A stretch of 64,000 nt of DNA from Exophiala sp. HKRS030 (taxonomy: Eukaryota > Ascomycota > Eurotiomycetes > Chaetothyriales > Herpotrichiellaceae). The notes below the pieces were generated by a model that worked only from the letters and a program-made list of their open reading frames with translations, searched no databases and had not been told where the DNA came from. The stretch lies in NCBI GenBank assembly GCA_023897205.1, contig JAHWDD010000003.1, positions 5,273,665-5,337,664 of the forward strand, read 5' to 3'. The position numbers and the translations under genes were made by a program. Shown here piece after piece: positions 1 through 12,176 of the stretch. Every line of letters begins with the position of its first letter. Within the stretch, counting starts at the first letter, position 1.

Positions 1-229
1 TTCCGAGGCCCTTGCCACCTTTGCCGCCTACATGGAAGTTGAGTTAGCCATGTTGTGGTCTATATGTCTAATGTCTGTGTATGGGCAGGTGGGTGTTGTT
101 GGGTGCTGACGTGGAGTGGCGTGCACACCCGTGTCGAGGGCGCAGCTGAGGTGTAGGTGAGGTGCGAAGATAACAACCACCCCAATAAATCATTGGATGT
201 TGTGAGGGTATTTACTTACGTCCAGTCAT
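1..229 (-). CDS. H4: Histone H4, 5' part only (gene runs off the left edge)
   Basis: Core nucleosome histone. Exon 1 is only 10 nt (220-229) and encodes Met-Thr-Gly plus the first base of Arg. It is followed by a GTAAGT donor. The acceptor TAG lies at 28-30 and exon 2 (27 to 1) continues GKGGKGLG. Splicing rebuilds MTGRGKGGKGLG, the acetylatable H4 N-terminal tail. The 192-nt intron breaking codon 4 is a familiar arrangement in Pezizomycotina H4 genes. A TTTTAAAA element at 337-344, about 110 bp upstream of the ATG, could serve as the TATA box. The rest of the gene lies outside the window. No other family begins with this tail, so the call is firm despite the short visible part. Confidence 0.9.
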
Positions 230-918
230 GTTGATTGAAGTGTTTGAGAGATGAAAAGTGGTGGATGGGATGAGTTGTTGATGGTTGGTTGATGAAAAGT
301 TGATGGTACGCGACGAACGATGGCTGTGGGGAGAGGTTTTAAAAGTAGAAAAGAAGAGAGAGATTCAAAAGCGGATGGAGGGATGAGAGATATAAGGGGG
401 AATTGGCAGAGAGAGCAGTGAATGATGGATCGGGAATAGCGGCAAATGTGCAATGATTTCCAAGGCAAACACGGGCAGCTTTGATCACAGACTGCGGATC
501 ATGATTTGGAGTGTCGCAATTCCAGCACTTTTAACAATGGAACAATCCGCCGTTCTGATTGGCGGTGATGAAACTTGCAAGATCAATCGACCTTGATGAC
601 CTCACGTGACGAATAATCCCCGGAGCCTTGCAGGGTGAACTTCGGCACTGGGACAAGGCTGAGATATGCAGATACGAGCATAGCGCATTCACCTTTTTCG
701 ACTCATATAATAGGATGAATATAGCAGCTCACAAGTTTTCACGATTAGGTCTCACCAAGACAAATCCTCGGTTAAAGTTCATATATCTACCACCAGATAT
801 TCAGATATTCAAGGCTAACGAAAGAGCACATCACTGGACACAACAAACACCGGATTTCATTTTCTTTTGGTCATTCATTGTACATATTGACTGGCTATGC
901 GTGCTACAGTGGAATCGT
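230..918. promoter_or_regulatory. H4 upstream region and lectin 3' flank
   Basis: Holds the H4 promoter (TTTTAAAA at 337-344 on the H4 side) and then the 3' flank of the lectin gene. Short open frames here have no ATG in good context and no recognisable family. Confidence 0.5.
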
Positions 919-2053
919 CTAGAATCCAGTGTATCGCTGCTTCTGCTTGTACTTGTTGTAACCCACGTATCCACCTCCAACAAGTCCACCAAACAAGATC
1001 AACTTGAAAAAGAACCAGCCCCAACCACCGGTCTTCTTATCAGGTCGTCCACGTGCGCTCGCTCTGTTGGCAGCGGCTGAATTTCTACCAGTGTTCGCAG
1101 CGACAGGGTTGTACAAGTTCCTCGTCTCCACGCTGATGACATCAAAGTTGTCCGTAAGCTCACCAGTATGCGCACTGAAACCCAAGTAAGCAGTGTTGGG
1201 CAACTTCAGAGGCATATTTGCATTTGGTTCCAGGCTGAAACAGTCGATCCAGGAATCCGTCGACTTATACTGCAACTGTAGTGACAACGACTTGTCTTGG
1301 AAATACGTCAGTTTGGCTTTGGTCGGGATCGATGCACCGCGCAGTCCTCGTGCCTGTGAATGAAATGCCGTGAGTTAGTCCAACAGAGGACGAGTTTCCT
1401 TCTCTTCGATGTTGTCCAAGTACTTACCGAGCATCCTCCAATTTCATTAGCCTTGCCGTCGTTGGCTGAATCGTAAGTCGTTTGCCCGTCTCCCATCATG
1501 GCCATCACGTATGGGAACACCACTCCAGGCCTGTTGTTCTTGTACGTGTCGAAGAAGATTCCGAGGCCTTCGAATCGATCCGCGTGACCAAACACCGGCC
1601 CCGGCTGGCCTCTCTCCTTGGTGATCCAAAGCGCGAACCCGTCACCGTGTAAGTGTCCCTTTCCTTGTATAGAAAACTCGAATTCCACCTCCCAATTCGT
1701 CGCCGTGAGAGGTATTCTCGAGAACAACCATCCTGACTGGGAGGGCACATCGGAGGCCAATCGGATGTACTGGTCCGTTCGTATTATGGTGTCGCCGCCA
1801 AAGTCGAACCATCGACTCGACATGTCAGAGTCGAGGTACGGAGGAGCCAGACTGTGCGTGCGCAGCTGTGGACAAGTAGCATTATTAGAAAACAGGTAGC
1901 AAGGAAAAAAAGGTAACACCACCAGCAAAGCAGATGCACACTACTTACAGGGATACTCTTCATGGAAGTATCGGCCTCGACTGCTGCTCGTGTGCCAATT
2001 GCACATGCAAGAAGCAGGCATATTGACGACCAGGCTTGAGGGAGCCACATCAT
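919..2053 (-). CDS. L-type (legume-like) lectin, VIP36/Uip5-like, ER-Golgi membrane protein
   Basis: Luminal mannose-binding cargo receptor of the early secretory pathway. Three exons: 1949-2053, 1428-1865 and 919-1353, with GTAAGT donors and CAG acceptors, giving 325 residues. The N-terminus is a signal peptide (about residues 1-24). The lectin fold follows, with the HGDGFALW motif and FFDTYKNN, which carries the usual Asp/Asn metal ligands. The CSARGLRG segment is made only by the exon 2-3 junction, which fixes that splice. A transmembrane helix follows a Gly/Lys linker near the C-terminus, and the cytosolic tail ends KQKQRYTGF. There is no coiled coil, so it resembles VIP36/Uip5 more than ERGIC-53/Emp47. 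The tail lacks a KKXX signal; the terminal Phe could act in ER export. Confidence 0.9.
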
Positions 2054-2713
2054 TGCTGCGAGCGAGACCAGTAGATGTTTTGGTTAAGGACAAAAGTTGA
2101 CAAGCATGGCACGTTTCTTTCCTGGTCAATCAGTCAGGCGCCTGCCAATTGATGTCTTGTTTAAGAACCCAGGAGTCTCGTGGTGCTTGTACTCCAAACA
2201 GTAAATAAGTGTTACCACCAGCGTGTCCAGTTTTAGGCGAGAAGATGTTACGAGCGTGATACTGCGAACGAATAAAACGCGGCCAGGCTGTGCGGAGAGC
2301 CTCGTCACTCCAACCGCGCAGCCCGCGCGCACTTCCAACGCCTAAAACTCAGGTAAAATAGTGAGCCTTGCGGTAGAAGGAGTGCCCGCAAAACCTGCCA
2401 TTCTAGGGGCATTGACGCCATGGTAGAAATCTTGTCGGAGATTCTTCAGTTCTCTTTGAAGCTTCCACAGGTGACTTTGTACCACAACCATCCACAACTT
2501 CGCACCTACAGCATTGATCAAGTATTCTCAGCTTGTATCGCACGCCTCAGTAATAAGGCCTCGATCCACTACGAAATTTTGCGCTTCCAAAACACCTCGA
2601 GCCCCTCGAAAAGTCACAAACCTCGGTGCTCTCAAACCACTTGCCAACTCTACTACCTCCGACACATTTCTTCTGCCAACCTATTTCCAAACCACTTCAC
2701 AACCCTTCTCACA
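2054..2713. promoter_or_regulatory. Divergent promoter between lectin and tim13
   Basis: 660 bp between two divergent start codons. An in-frame ATG at 2420 would add 98 residues to Tim13, but that stretch is compositionally unlike a small TIM and is more likely 5' leader. No further gene is seen. Confidence 0.5.
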
Positions 2714-3133
2714 ATGGCATTCGGCGGTCTGTTTGGAGGCTCTTCCTCGTCCTCAGACTCTTCATCGTCCTCCTCATCCTCCTCATCCACAGACCAAGCC
2801 GCATTCTCATCTCCACTGGGCCAATCGTCCCCCTCGGGCTCCGGCAGCGCAACGCTCCAACGAATCCAATCCGCCATCAGCCAGCAATCCAACGTAGCCA
2901 ACGCGCGCTACCTAATCTCCAAAGTCAACGAGAACTGCTTCGAACACTGCGTGTCCAACCCACCCGGGTCCAGCCTCTCCTCCGGCGAGAACAAGTGCCT
3001 GACGGCCTGTATGGAAAAGTATTTTGACGCCTGGAACGTCGTGAACCGAGCGTACGTGACGCGCGTGCAGAAGGAAGGCGCTCTGATGGCGAACACGACC
3101 GGTGGATCACCTGGCGGAAAGGAACTGTTCTGA
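2714..3133 (+). CDS. tim13: Tim13, small TIM chaperone of the mitochondrial intermembrane space
   Basis: Works with Tim8 to escort hydrophobic precursors across the intermembrane space. Single exon, 139 residues. The twin CX3C motif is present as CFEHC and CLTAC, separated by a Pro/Ser-rich loop, and ends in KYFDAWNVVNRAY as in the zf-Tim10_DDP family. The N-terminus is extended by a run of serines (about residues 10-25), longer than in yeast Tim13 (105 residues). The ATG at 2714 is chosen because the family begins just before this Gly/Ser segment, although the frame stays open upstream to 2420. The two disulphide-forming Cys pairs are intact. Confidence 0.93.
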   Translation: MAFGGLFGGSSSSSDSSSSSSSSSSTDQAAFSSPLGQSSPSGSGSATLQRIQSAISQQSNVANARYLISKVNENCFEHCVSNPPGSSLSSGENKCLTACMEKYFDAWNVVNRAYVTRVQKEGALMANTTGGSPGGKELF

Positions 3134-4451
3134 TTCTTTTTTGTTATGCTTTCCCATTGTTGAGGAGGTCGGGGAAAGAAAAGAACGGGCGCTTGATGAG
3201 AAGGTGTTCCATCGGTCGTGGCTCTGGAGGTAGATATGGAGAACGATACATACTCCCAGAGGCCCATCGAGTCTGCTTTCACCCTGGTCTGGTGACCGAA
3301 AGATCAGAGGACGAACAAGACCCCAAAGAGGACTTTGCGGCTGCATGCACACGGAACCTTCCAAGTCTGTATCTGAGCACTGTGGGGCGTGCCTTTGCAG
3401 AGTGACTTGATATTCACTTCACTGCGGCCCTTCTTGCCATTGCTCTCTCCCCTGAATTGATGAGGGGACATTGGCTCTGAGTGTACAAGTACAACCTCAG
3501 CTCCTACCCTACATGATAGAGGCACCAATTCTTGTATCTTGTACCACTACTTCAGATCATACAATCTGGCATGCTAGGGAGACCTTCTTGAATGCAGGTG
3601 ACGTTTATGAGGGAAGATGCACCCATCAACTTGTCTCAGGCAGCGTCCACACCGAGCCATGATATGTACCATACCTGAATACATGAAAATCAAAAAATAG
3701 AGAAAAAAATGGCATATGAAGACTTCCCGTTCTGTAATTCGAAGTGATAGTCGTGGGTACGGAGTGTACAGATTGTGTTTCTTTCCCCCCAAATGGACAG
3801 AGGCACGCGGCGGATACTGGCAAAAGGTCCAAGTGATAAAAAATGATAAAAAGACCTGATTTCTTTGCCACGGCAATGGCGAGTACAGAACAGAACTAAG
3901 GTAATGAGGAGGTAAAGGAGGCAAGGAGGTACACGAGCACTCCTGGAGCAAACACACCAACACACCTACCCACCCACACACACACACATCTGCTGATACC
4001 ATCGTCAGTCAACCTGGCCTGCCCGTCTCATCTCGTCTCATCTCGTCGTCTTATCGTAAACACTACTACTCAAGAGGCATCCCCGGCTCTCCTCGACACC
4101 AAGTCCATTCCATCGCTGTAACCATCTACTTTCACAGCCCCGGAACGAGAAACTCGTTCAAAACAGCAACACCTCCAAAAGACTAGGAATGTCGCGATAC
4201 TTCAATCATAAGGTGCGTGGCCGGCAAATTAAAACAGTCCAATCATGAGCCCAATGCCAGCCCAAAAAACATACATGGTGTTGCAGCAGCTGCAGCAGGT
4301 GTCGTGCCTCAGGGATGCCCTATTCGTGTATTGTTGCAGGTATACTTTTCCTTCTGATCCTGCACCGGCCACTTAGTATGGTGTATACTGGCCAAGCGAA
4401 TGTCGACGGATGATTCATGTACGTCGTATTGCTTTGCTTGGTAGTGTCTCA
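3134..4451. other. Convergent intergenic region, no gene seen
   Basis: About 1.3 kb between the 3' ends of tim13 and the kinase gene. It contains low-complexity CA/CT stretches, including a 10-bp unit repeated twice at 4025-4044, and short open frames without family resemblance. Long 3' UTRs of both neighbours probably fill much of it. Confidence 0.4.
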
Positions 4452-5888
4452 TTAGAAGTCGGTGAAATAGTGTCCAAAACTAAGACCAATGGTTAGCAAT
4501 TCCCCTCCCGACAGCAGGACATATCCATAAACTTACGGATCCTCCCCCCGAGACCCATATTGTTCTGTTTCCTCTGGATACTTGTCGAACTGGCTAGCAT
4601 CCCCAGCGCCTCCTTTGACTGGAGGCACATATGGTGCATCAATATCCTTCTTGACCAGTCTCTCCCATGTTACCTCAGCAAACCAGGCATGGTTCTTGAT
4701 CTCGGATGGACCACCGTGCAAGTTCCCCAGGCGCTTTGTCAAATCCGCTGTAATCAGCTGGACAAGGAGATCTTGAGCGTCGTGATGAATGTAAGGCGGA
4801 TATTTGACACGTCCCTTCAAGATGTTCTCATAAATCTTCACTGGGGATCCTCCATCCCAGAAAGGAGTGAAGCCACAAAGCATTTCGAAGATCAGGATTC
4901 CAAGAGACCACCTATTGACGTGTGAGTCACAGACGGGTGAGCAAAGGCACAGAACTTACCAGTCCACAGACTTATTGTAACCCTTGGAAGCCACCACTTC
5001 CGGCGCAAGGTAATCTGGAGTACCACACAATGTCCAGGTAATGTCTGGTACGTCTTTGGCAAAGCCAAAATCTGTAATTTTGATATGGCCATGTCTATCC
5101 AGCAGCAAGTTTTCGGGCTTCAAATCCCGGTAAATGATATTCTGTGAGTGTAGGTATTCGAGCGCCAGGGTCACTTCGGCGGCATAGAACTTTGCGACTG
5201 GGTTCGGGAAACGCTACAGTCTGTTAGCCATAGTCTAGGTAGGTGAGGGACGGAACATTACCTGTGACTTGCGCAGGAGACTGAACAGTTCACCACCCTC
5301 AATAAAATCCATGACCATGTACAGGTTCTTGGAATCTTGGAAGGTGCCCCACAGAGTAATAAGGAAAGGGTGTTTGACTCGCGACAGCATCTTCCTTTCG
5401 TCGTTTGTGTGCTCGATCTGTTTCATCTTGACCACTTGAGCCTTCTTCAAGACCTTGATAGCATAGAATCGTGTGTTATGTTTTGATTGTACCAGATGAA
5501 CTCGCCCAAAGGAACCCGTGCCGAGTGTTCTCTTCATCTCAAAGTCAGTCAAGGTATATTTGCCCTTGGTCTGCCGGGTAGCTCCTTTGCCATCCACCAC
5601 GCCGCTCGCAGGGGGGCTAACGAGACTGGCTACGTTCATGTTGTTCGTGCCGTTGCTTGCGGGCTGTTTGGTGGTAGGCTCGGGAGTCGAAGTGACTTGT
5701 GTGGTGGCTCCTGAAGTGGCTTGTGTGGGAGCATTTGAGGTGGTTTGCGAAGCTGCAGATGACGACGCATCGGTTTTCTGTGACTGCTTGTATTGAATGG
5801 ACGAATGATTGCCTCCGCTGTTTACCGTTTTATCCTCCGAAGACTCCTTGGTCCTCTTCTTCTTGAGGAGGCCTCCAAAGGTTGGCAT
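4452..5888 (-). CDS. pkaC: cAMP-dependent protein kinase catalytic subunit
   Basis: Ser/Thr kinase of the cAMP pathway, held inactive by the regulatory subunit. Four exons: 5262-5888, 4960-5213, 4537-4911 and 4452-4479, giving 427 residues. Two introns are 48 nt. Residues 1-110 are a Ser/Thr/Gln-rich extension after a basic [12 protein letters not shown] start. The kinase domain has [10 protein letters not shown] (P-loop), the lysine in AIKVLKKA (about 145), [11 protein letters not shown], the activation loop [15 protein letters not shown] and the APE motif. The AGC C-tail ends FGHYFTDF, supplying the terminal FxxF hydrophobic motif. These last residues come from a 28-nt exon whose first base completes a Pro codon. 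All catalytic residues are present. Confidence 0.94.
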
Positions 5889-6847
5889 TTGGACGCCCGG
5901 GGGAAGCGCACGTTCCCTGGTACTGGTATGCAGAGAATCCGCGTTATTCGCTGAGGTTATGGCACACCCCTTCGGACAGGCCTACAGGCGGTTGGGCTCA
6001 AAATTGACGAGGGAGGAAACGGTGGAGAGGAGGGGTAGCAGGGACAGATCGATAGAGGTAATTCGCTTCTTGGGGAAATGGGAAGCTGCAGTTGACACCG
6101 ATAAGCTTGCCAATCCAAGGGTGGAGTAATGCAGCAATTGTTAATCAGTAAGTAGTGTACCACATGGAAACAAATTGTTATGAAGTGGTAGCAAAAGGTA
6201 AGCTGCGAAGATGGTCCACGGGAAGAGGCAGGCTGGGAAGGAAAGGTCGACGTAAGTAGTAGCAGTAGTAGATGCAACTGAGAGCTTGTCAAGGTGTGTC
6301 AATCGAACAGCTGGGACGGACGGGAGCCCTCAAGAGGCCCGAGTTGAGATGCAATGATTGGCGATCGCGAACAGCCACTGGTCGACCACCAGAGAAAGAA
6401 GCAGTCAAGAAGAGTTACAGCACGGAATATCCGTAAGACACAAATAGCGAATAGACGGGCCTCTTCTGCTCGTAGGGTGATGGGACTTCTCAACATCTCG
6501 TCTTCGACCTGGACGCGGGGAAGCTCTTTGGTGCTGCACACAACAAGATGCGACCAGTTCGCCCACTCACCGTCACCTCTTCAGCCACGTATGTCACTGC
6601 GAGTGTCACTCTTGACTTGATCGCAGATTGGGCTATTGCATCCCGAACTCATAGGTGGGCCAACCTGGCGAACCCCTCCAAACCGACCCCCAGCACTGAC
6701 CAGGGTTCTCTGGTTATCCTCGGGATGAGGATGGTCATCATTCTCTACCTAAGTACGTAGTACTGTAATGGCATTCATACACATGCAGGTGACTGGTGCT
6801 GGTCATGAGTAAAGGGTACTCAAATATTCCATAGGGGATTTTCTATA
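5889..6847. promoter_or_regulatory. Upstream region of the PKA gene
   Basis: About 960 bp holding the kinase promoter/leader and the 3' flank of sin1, both on the minus strand. Pyrimidine-rich tracts on the gene's sense strand are typical of fungal leaders. No further gene is seen. Confidence 0.4.
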
Positions 6848-9341
6848 TCATGCCCGTGTTTGCCTCATCTCACGGAGAATCTCGTCCACTATTTCCTGGG
6901 CCTCCGCTGCCGTTCTCGCCTCAAAGTCATATCTCTTGTTCTCATTCGGCCTGCGAACAAAAACCCGGATCAACTTGGAGTGCTTCGTGCTGACTTTACA
7001 CCGTAGGATATCGCTGAAGGGGAACGAAGTGAATTTCGAGTTCGTCCCAGCATCAGTATGCATGACATGCATCAGATCTCCATCGAAAACGAGTGTTCTT
7101 TGGCTGCCTTGAGCAAATGGCGCCATCTGCTTCCTGATCACGTAGTATTTCTTGAAATTGCTGGCGCTCGACACTAGGTCCTGTTTGTTTGCCAGCGGGT
7201 GATGTAGCTGACCTTTCTTGGTCTTCTTCGGGCCTTGGATGTCCAGCAAGAGGGGTGCATTCGGCGATGAACTGCCTGGGGAGCCTGTCAAAGCCGCCAC
7301 GCCCGCTCCGAATCGTCTTCGCACAAGATCCAAGTCAGACCGAGTTCCTAGGGCTTCGACTGTTCTATCCAGGGGTGCAACAGTATTCGTCCCTGCGACT
7401 TTCAACACGAAACCAGCCTTCTCGAAATTCCATCTCTTGCACACATGGTCGAGTATTTCAGCTATGTAGCTGTCTGTAGAGACTTCCATAGTCATGGTCT
7501 GAGCCGCAACATCGACATCAAAATACCGTACTCGGATCGTCTTCGTCGTACCCATACGTGGAGTTGCATGCGAAGTGGAAGGGGCAGGCAAGTCTGCTGG
7601 TGTTAACGACGAGTTAGCTAATGCTGAAGTGAACGGTTGTCCTGCGAGAAGAAGGTTATTTCTGGCCTGTGCCTGCTTTGGTACCATCTGAAGCTGCGAC
7701 TGCGTCTCGACTGGCTCGAGCGTTGGCATTGGTGCAAGTTCCTCTTCCGCCGCGAATGCGAACTGAGGCGTGTTTCTTTTATTAGCCTCGAACTGAGCAG
7801 GCGATGCTTCGACGAGAGCAAATTCGTCAAAAGGACGTTCTCTGGACCTAGCCCTTCCTCCACGATTGTTGTTGTATGTGAAGTCAGTGATAGGACGCGT
7901 ACGAACAAGGGGCGGGAAGTCATCATCAATCTCTCCGTCCTCAACCATTCGCAGTGTCCACTTATTAACATCTAGTTGTTCTGGAGCAAGGGGAGGCTCT
8001 AACTTCTCTTCCTGATACCGCCAGAGGCTAAGGCCGATGGCTTCTGCGACAATCACGGAATTACCATCCTTGGAAGTTCGGGCCAGTGGCATCTCAATGG
8101 GTTCGTCCGCATCTTCCGAGAAAGGCGCATAGATTTTTATCCACAAAGGATTGGGGTTGCCTTTGCCAGACAAACCAGCAAAAGCCTGAAGCGGATTGCT
8201 AGGTGCCTTTTTCTGTGCATTCAAGGCCGCCGAAAGCAGACTCTTGGGCTGAATAAAGCTGATAGGTCGTGGAGGTGGTAGTTCATGGAGGACTGGAAGT
8301 GTTCTTTGTTTCCTAGGCGATTCTGAGACGGGAATTCGTGTAATTGAGGATCCAGAAGCGGTGAAACTGCTCAGTATAGGGGGCGAGGAGGGCAAATTTG
8401 ACTCTGCAATGGTGTTCAGAATGGACGCGGAGTCGACGGTTTCACCTAGTTCTGAGGACATTGCTGATCCCACCGATTCTGCGTCCGAATCATCATGTAC
8501 CTGATGCCGGTGTCCTGCTCCTGATCTCATAACACCTTCATCAAGGAGTGGTGCAGATAGAGATTTTTTACCGGCATTGACTTGGCGACGCTGGAAGTAA
8601 GTCGGGTCAACTTCATTTTCAGAGGATAGTTCACTACTTGTAGTAGTATCGGCTCTGGCACGAGCTTTGACGGCTTCTACAGCTCCGAGTGAGCCAGTCC
8701 TTCTTCTGTTGTCCGTTCTCGGTTTTGAAGGAGAGGTCGTTATGATGTCTGGCCCAGCACCTCGAATAGGAGATGAGTCCGCCCTGTTTCTAGCAGGCAT
8801 TTTTGCAAAGCGAATCTGCTGAGCGGCGCGTTGCGCACCTTCAGCTTCTTCTTCGGATTCATCTGTAAGATCACTACTGTCGTCATCCTCGACATGTTCT
8901 TTTCTCCTCCGCCTCCTTGCATTGAATCCGGGGCCGATCGTGTCATTGCTGGTCCTGCCAGTTACTAATCCACCTTCGTCAACCTCGTCGCCTTGGTCGC
9001 CCAGGGAGTTAGAGAGTTGAAGTTCGAGTCCCGCCTGAAAGTACTCAGTGTTGATTGATGTCGGTATTGGCGGAGAGTAAGTTCGTTGAACAGGATCCGC
9101 AGACCATCCAGCAGCTCGGAAACCTGGAGTATTCAATATTGAATTGTTGACATTGATTAGACGCTCGGCAATCCCGTCTTTAACACTGGCCAGATACGAA
9201 GTCCGCAAGTACCATATCGCAAATCTGTTTCCGACTGAGTTAGCAAGGGCGAACCAGCAGAGTTATAGCAAACCATGTTGTGACACCCATAGGGGACAGA
9301 GAATTGAGGCCAACATACTCCTCGTTTTGTAAGAGAGCCAT
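6848..9341 (-). CDS. sin1: Sin1/Avo1, TORC2 subunit
   Basis: Scaffold subunit of TOR complex 2 that recruits AGC-kinase substrates to the membrane. Two exons: 9319-9341 (23 nt) and 6848-9224, giving 799 residues. The tiny first exon is needed to start MALLQNEEFAIWYLRTSYLA, the conserved N-terminus; donor GTATGT, acceptor ACAG. A long Ser-rich acidic linker follows. The CRIM region is around residues 360-480 (EDADEPIEMPLA and the LSLWRYQEEKL stretch). A Ras-binding-like segment begins TKTIRVRYFDVDV, and a C-terminal PH domain spans roughly residues 680-795 (FKKYYVIRKQ to DEILREM). Domain order matches Sin1 in yeasts and animals. It lies about 960 bp from the PKA gene, but I infer no functional link from that. 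Confidence 0.92.
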
Positions 9342-9806
9342 ATTCGTGACAAGATGAGCCTGTTAAATGAGCGCCAGTAAATGTTGTTGTGTAATTGGCT
9401 TCGATCGTGGCTTCTTAAGCACGCCCAGCTGCGGCGTCGTTAGGCTGTTGAGTTAGCCGACATCTTTACGTTGAGTATGAAGAGTGGCACCACCCTTTTC
9501 AAGACGGTGATGTGAAAGCGACGACAGAGATGAGATATGTGGTGTTTGATGAAGTGTGAGTTGATGAAGCGTGATATCTATCAACCCAAACGATTCGAGG
9601 GGCCAGTGCGGACTTAGCGGACTTAGCCTCATGCACGATGGTGGACCAACCAGTTGCGTATTCTCGCCTGCGCAGTACATCATCACACTCAGCCTCGCCC
9701 GCCGCAGCCCTAGAACAATTGCCCTCGCGACTTTCCTCCCACCTTCATTTCTCGTCAAACCACAGTCCTTACATTCTGACACTTCTCTCTCTCAAAAGTC
9801 GCAAAT
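9342..9806. promoter_or_regulatory. Divergent promoter between sin1 and ubp14
   Basis: 465 bp separate two divergent start codons, so the promoters must share this space. No clear TATA box is seen. Confidence 0.55.
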
Positions 9807-12176
9807 ATGGCATGTCCACATGTTCAATCAGCAAACCTACGACCTCCAGGTCCTACCCAGAGTGTCTATCGGGAGGATTGTACACAGTGCTTTGATTCCA
9901 TTGACGATGAGGCCGGGCTCGATGTCTGCCTGGCCTGCTTCAACGGAGGATGTGCTGGTGAACGAAATCATTCTCTACTCCACTACTCATCTACGGGTCA
10001 TCCTCTCGTCCTCAACATCAAGCGCACTCGAAAAGAAGTCCAGCGGGATGAACCCCCACCAAAGCTGACAAAACTGGCCATCGCCGCCGAAACGGAAGAA
10101 GACAAATATGACACGGCTACCAGGGTGAAGTGCTACTACTGTCAAATCGATGACGTGGACAAGAGTTCGGGAAAACTGCCAGAAATCGTTCATGGAGTAC
10201 TGAATGCCATGACATTTGCCAGAAAGGAAGAAGTCAAGGCATGGGAACAAGAGTTTACACCGTGTGAGCACACGTTGTGTCTGGAGCAGCATGAAAGCAG
10301 ACAGATTGCATCTCAAGACCTGGGCTCGTGTTCTAAATGTGATCTCAAGGAGAATCTTTGGCTCTGTTTGGCATGTGGCAACCTTGGTTGTGGTCGGGCG
10401 CAATTTGGCGGTGTTGGTGGCCATTCTCATGGTCTGGCACATGCAACAGAGTCGAGCCACCCTGTCGCCGTGAAACTAGGTTCGATTACTCCCGAAGGAA
10501 ACGCCGATGTATACTGCTACTCGTGTGACGAAGAGAGGGTTGACACAGAGCTTGCCAAACATCTTGCTCATTGGGGGATCAATATTGCCGATCGACAGAA
10601 GACCGAGAAGAGTCTGATGGAAATGCAGGTTGAGCAGAACCTCAAATGGGACTTTTCAATGACGACCGAAGATGGTAAAGAGCTAAAGCCTCTGTTCGGG
10701 CCAGGTTTCACTGGGTTGAAAAACATTGGAAACAGTTGCTACCTTGCAAGTACCATGCAATGTTTGTTCTCATTGCCAGAATTCCAACAACGATACTATC
10801 ATCCTGATCAACCGCCACCCACTACTAATCTACCTGCGGAAGACCTGGAAACACAACTGCGAAAGTTAGCAGACGGGATTCTCTCTGGCAGGTATTCTCT
10901 CCCGGACAACTGCGCCCATACTACTCCAGACACCCCCGAAGTTCCGCATCAGAAAGGGCTCTCTCCCGCTATGTTCAAGCATCTCATTGGCAGGGGCCAT
11001 GAGGAGTTCTCAACGATGAGGCAACAAGACGCGTTTGAGTTCCTCCTTCATATGTTCAAACTGGTCAGTCTTTCGAACAACTCAAAACCGGCAGAAGATC
11101 CAGTTCAGTCCTTCCGCTTTGCCCTCGAACAACGTCTAGCATGTCTCAATTGTAAACGAGTTCGATATCGCAGCGACGAACAAGACAACATCTCAATACC
11201 AGTACCGGCCCGACGAAAACCGGTTGGCCAGAATGGGGGTGATGCTGGGAACCAGACCGAATTCGAAGCGGTACCGCTAGAAGAATGTCTGGACAATTTT
11301 ACTGGAACGGTTCACGTAGAGTTGACCTGTCCTGCGTGTGGCTCTAAAGCTGGTTTCTCGAAATCGTCAAAGTTCAAGACGTTCCCAAAGAACCTCGCCA
11401 TCAATCCCCTCCGGTTTGAGATTATCAATTGGGTGCCTACCAAACTTGATATCCCTGTTCAGGTTTCGGATCAACCCATAGATCTCAGCAAGTATAAATC
11501 CCTCGGGCTGCAGCCCGACGAGGAGGAATTGCCAGAAGATGCTGATGTAGGAGGTGCGAGCACATCAGCATCATTTGTACCCAACGAAGGCGCTCTCAGT
11601 ATGCTGGAAGGAATGGGCTTTCCTCGAGTTCGTTGCGAGAAGGCGCTCCATGCGACTGGAAATTCAGATGCAGATGCAGCCATGAACTGGTTGTTTGCGC
11701 ACATGGAGGACCCGGATATCGACGAGCCATTGAACCTCGGTGGTTCTGGTGGAGGTGGTGCTGGCGACGATTCAGAGAAAATTGCTCAACTGGGCGATAT
11801 GGGCATAAGTGCCCCTCAGGCACGCAAAGCACTTCGGGAGTGTGGCGGCGATGTCAATCGTGCTCTGGACTGGGTCTTCAGTCATCCGGATGACCAAGGA
11901 GATTTTGGCGAAGATGGCTCCTCTGGTCCAGCCCAGCAGAAAGTATTGCCTGGGTCGGATTCCTTACCAGCCCGGTACGAGCTACAAAGCATTGCATGCC
12001 ACAAAGGAGCCAGTGTTCATGCCGGACATTACGTTGCATTCGTTCGCAAGCCAATCCCTGGCGAGGGTGCAGAGAAGCAGTGGGTCTTGTTTAACGATGA
12101 AAAGGTCGTAAAGGCAGTGGATGCAGAGGAGATGAAGAAGACTGCGTATGTTTATTTTCTTTCATTACTGCCATGA
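9807..12176 (+). CDS. ubp14: Ubiquitin C-terminal hydrolase Ubp14 (isopeptidase T/USP5)
   Basis: Disassembles unanchored polyubiquitin chains and recycles ubiquitin. Single exon, 789 residues, the usual length for the family. In order: a variant N-terminal UBP zinc finger (about 25-130, with CTQCFDS and CLACFNGGC), the canonical zf-UBP (about 153-245, with CSKC, CLACG and [10 protein letters not shown]) that binds the free ubiquitin C-terminus, and the USP domain from about 300. The USP Cys box is [13 protein letters not shown], with the nucleophile near residue 311. Two UBA domains are inserted at about 595-690 ([16 protein letters not shown] and [15 protein letters not shown]). The His box is [12 protein letters not shown], and the protein ends YVYFLSLLP. 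All catalytic boxes look intact. The ATG sits in AAATATGGC context. Confidence 0.95.
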   Translation: MACPHVQSANLRPPGPTQSVYREDCTQCFDSIDDEAGLDVCLACFNGGCAGERNHSLLHYSSTGHPLVLNIKRTRKEVQRDEPPPKLTKLAIAAETEEDKYDTATRVKCYYCQIDDVDKSSGKLPEIVHGVLNAMTFARKEEVKAWEQEFTPCEHTLCLEQHESRQIASQDLGSCSKCDLKENLWLCLACGNLGCGRAQFGGVGGHSHGLAHATESSHPVAVKLGSITPEGNADVYCYSCDEERVDTELAKHLAHWGINIADRQKTEKSLMEMQVEQNLKWDFSMTTEDGKELKPLFGPGFTGLKNIGNSCYLASTMQCLFSLPEFQQRYYHPDQPPPTTNLPAEDLETQLRKLADGILSGRYSLPDNCAHTTPDTPEVPHQKGLSPAMFKHLIGRGHEEFSTMRQQDAFEFLLHMFKLVSLSNNSKPAEDPVQSFRFALEQRLACLNCKRVRYRSDEQDNISIPVPARRKPVGQNGGDAGNQTEFEAVPLEECLDNFTGTVHVELTCPACGSKAGFSKSSKFKTFPKNLAINPLRFEIINWVPTKLDIPVQVSDQPIDLSKYKSLGLQPDEEELPEDADVGGASTSASFVPNEGALSMLEGMGFPRVRCEKALHATGNSDADAAMNWLFAHMEDPDIDEPLNLGGSGGGGAGDDSEKIAQLGDMGISAPQARKALRECGGDVNRALDWVFSHPDDQGDFGEDGSSGPAQQKVLPGSDSLPARYELQSIACHKGASVHAGHYVAFVRKPIPGEGAEKQWVLFNDEKVVKAVDAEEMKKTAYVYFLSLLP

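Noticed and set aside
226..468. 80-codon minus-strand frame over the H4 start
   Set aside because: Overlaps the H4 first exon and promoter in another frame; composition is not protein-like.
2420..2713. 98-residue N-terminal extension of Tim13
   Set aside because: Frame is open but the extension is unlike small TIMs; the ATG at 2714 fits the family.
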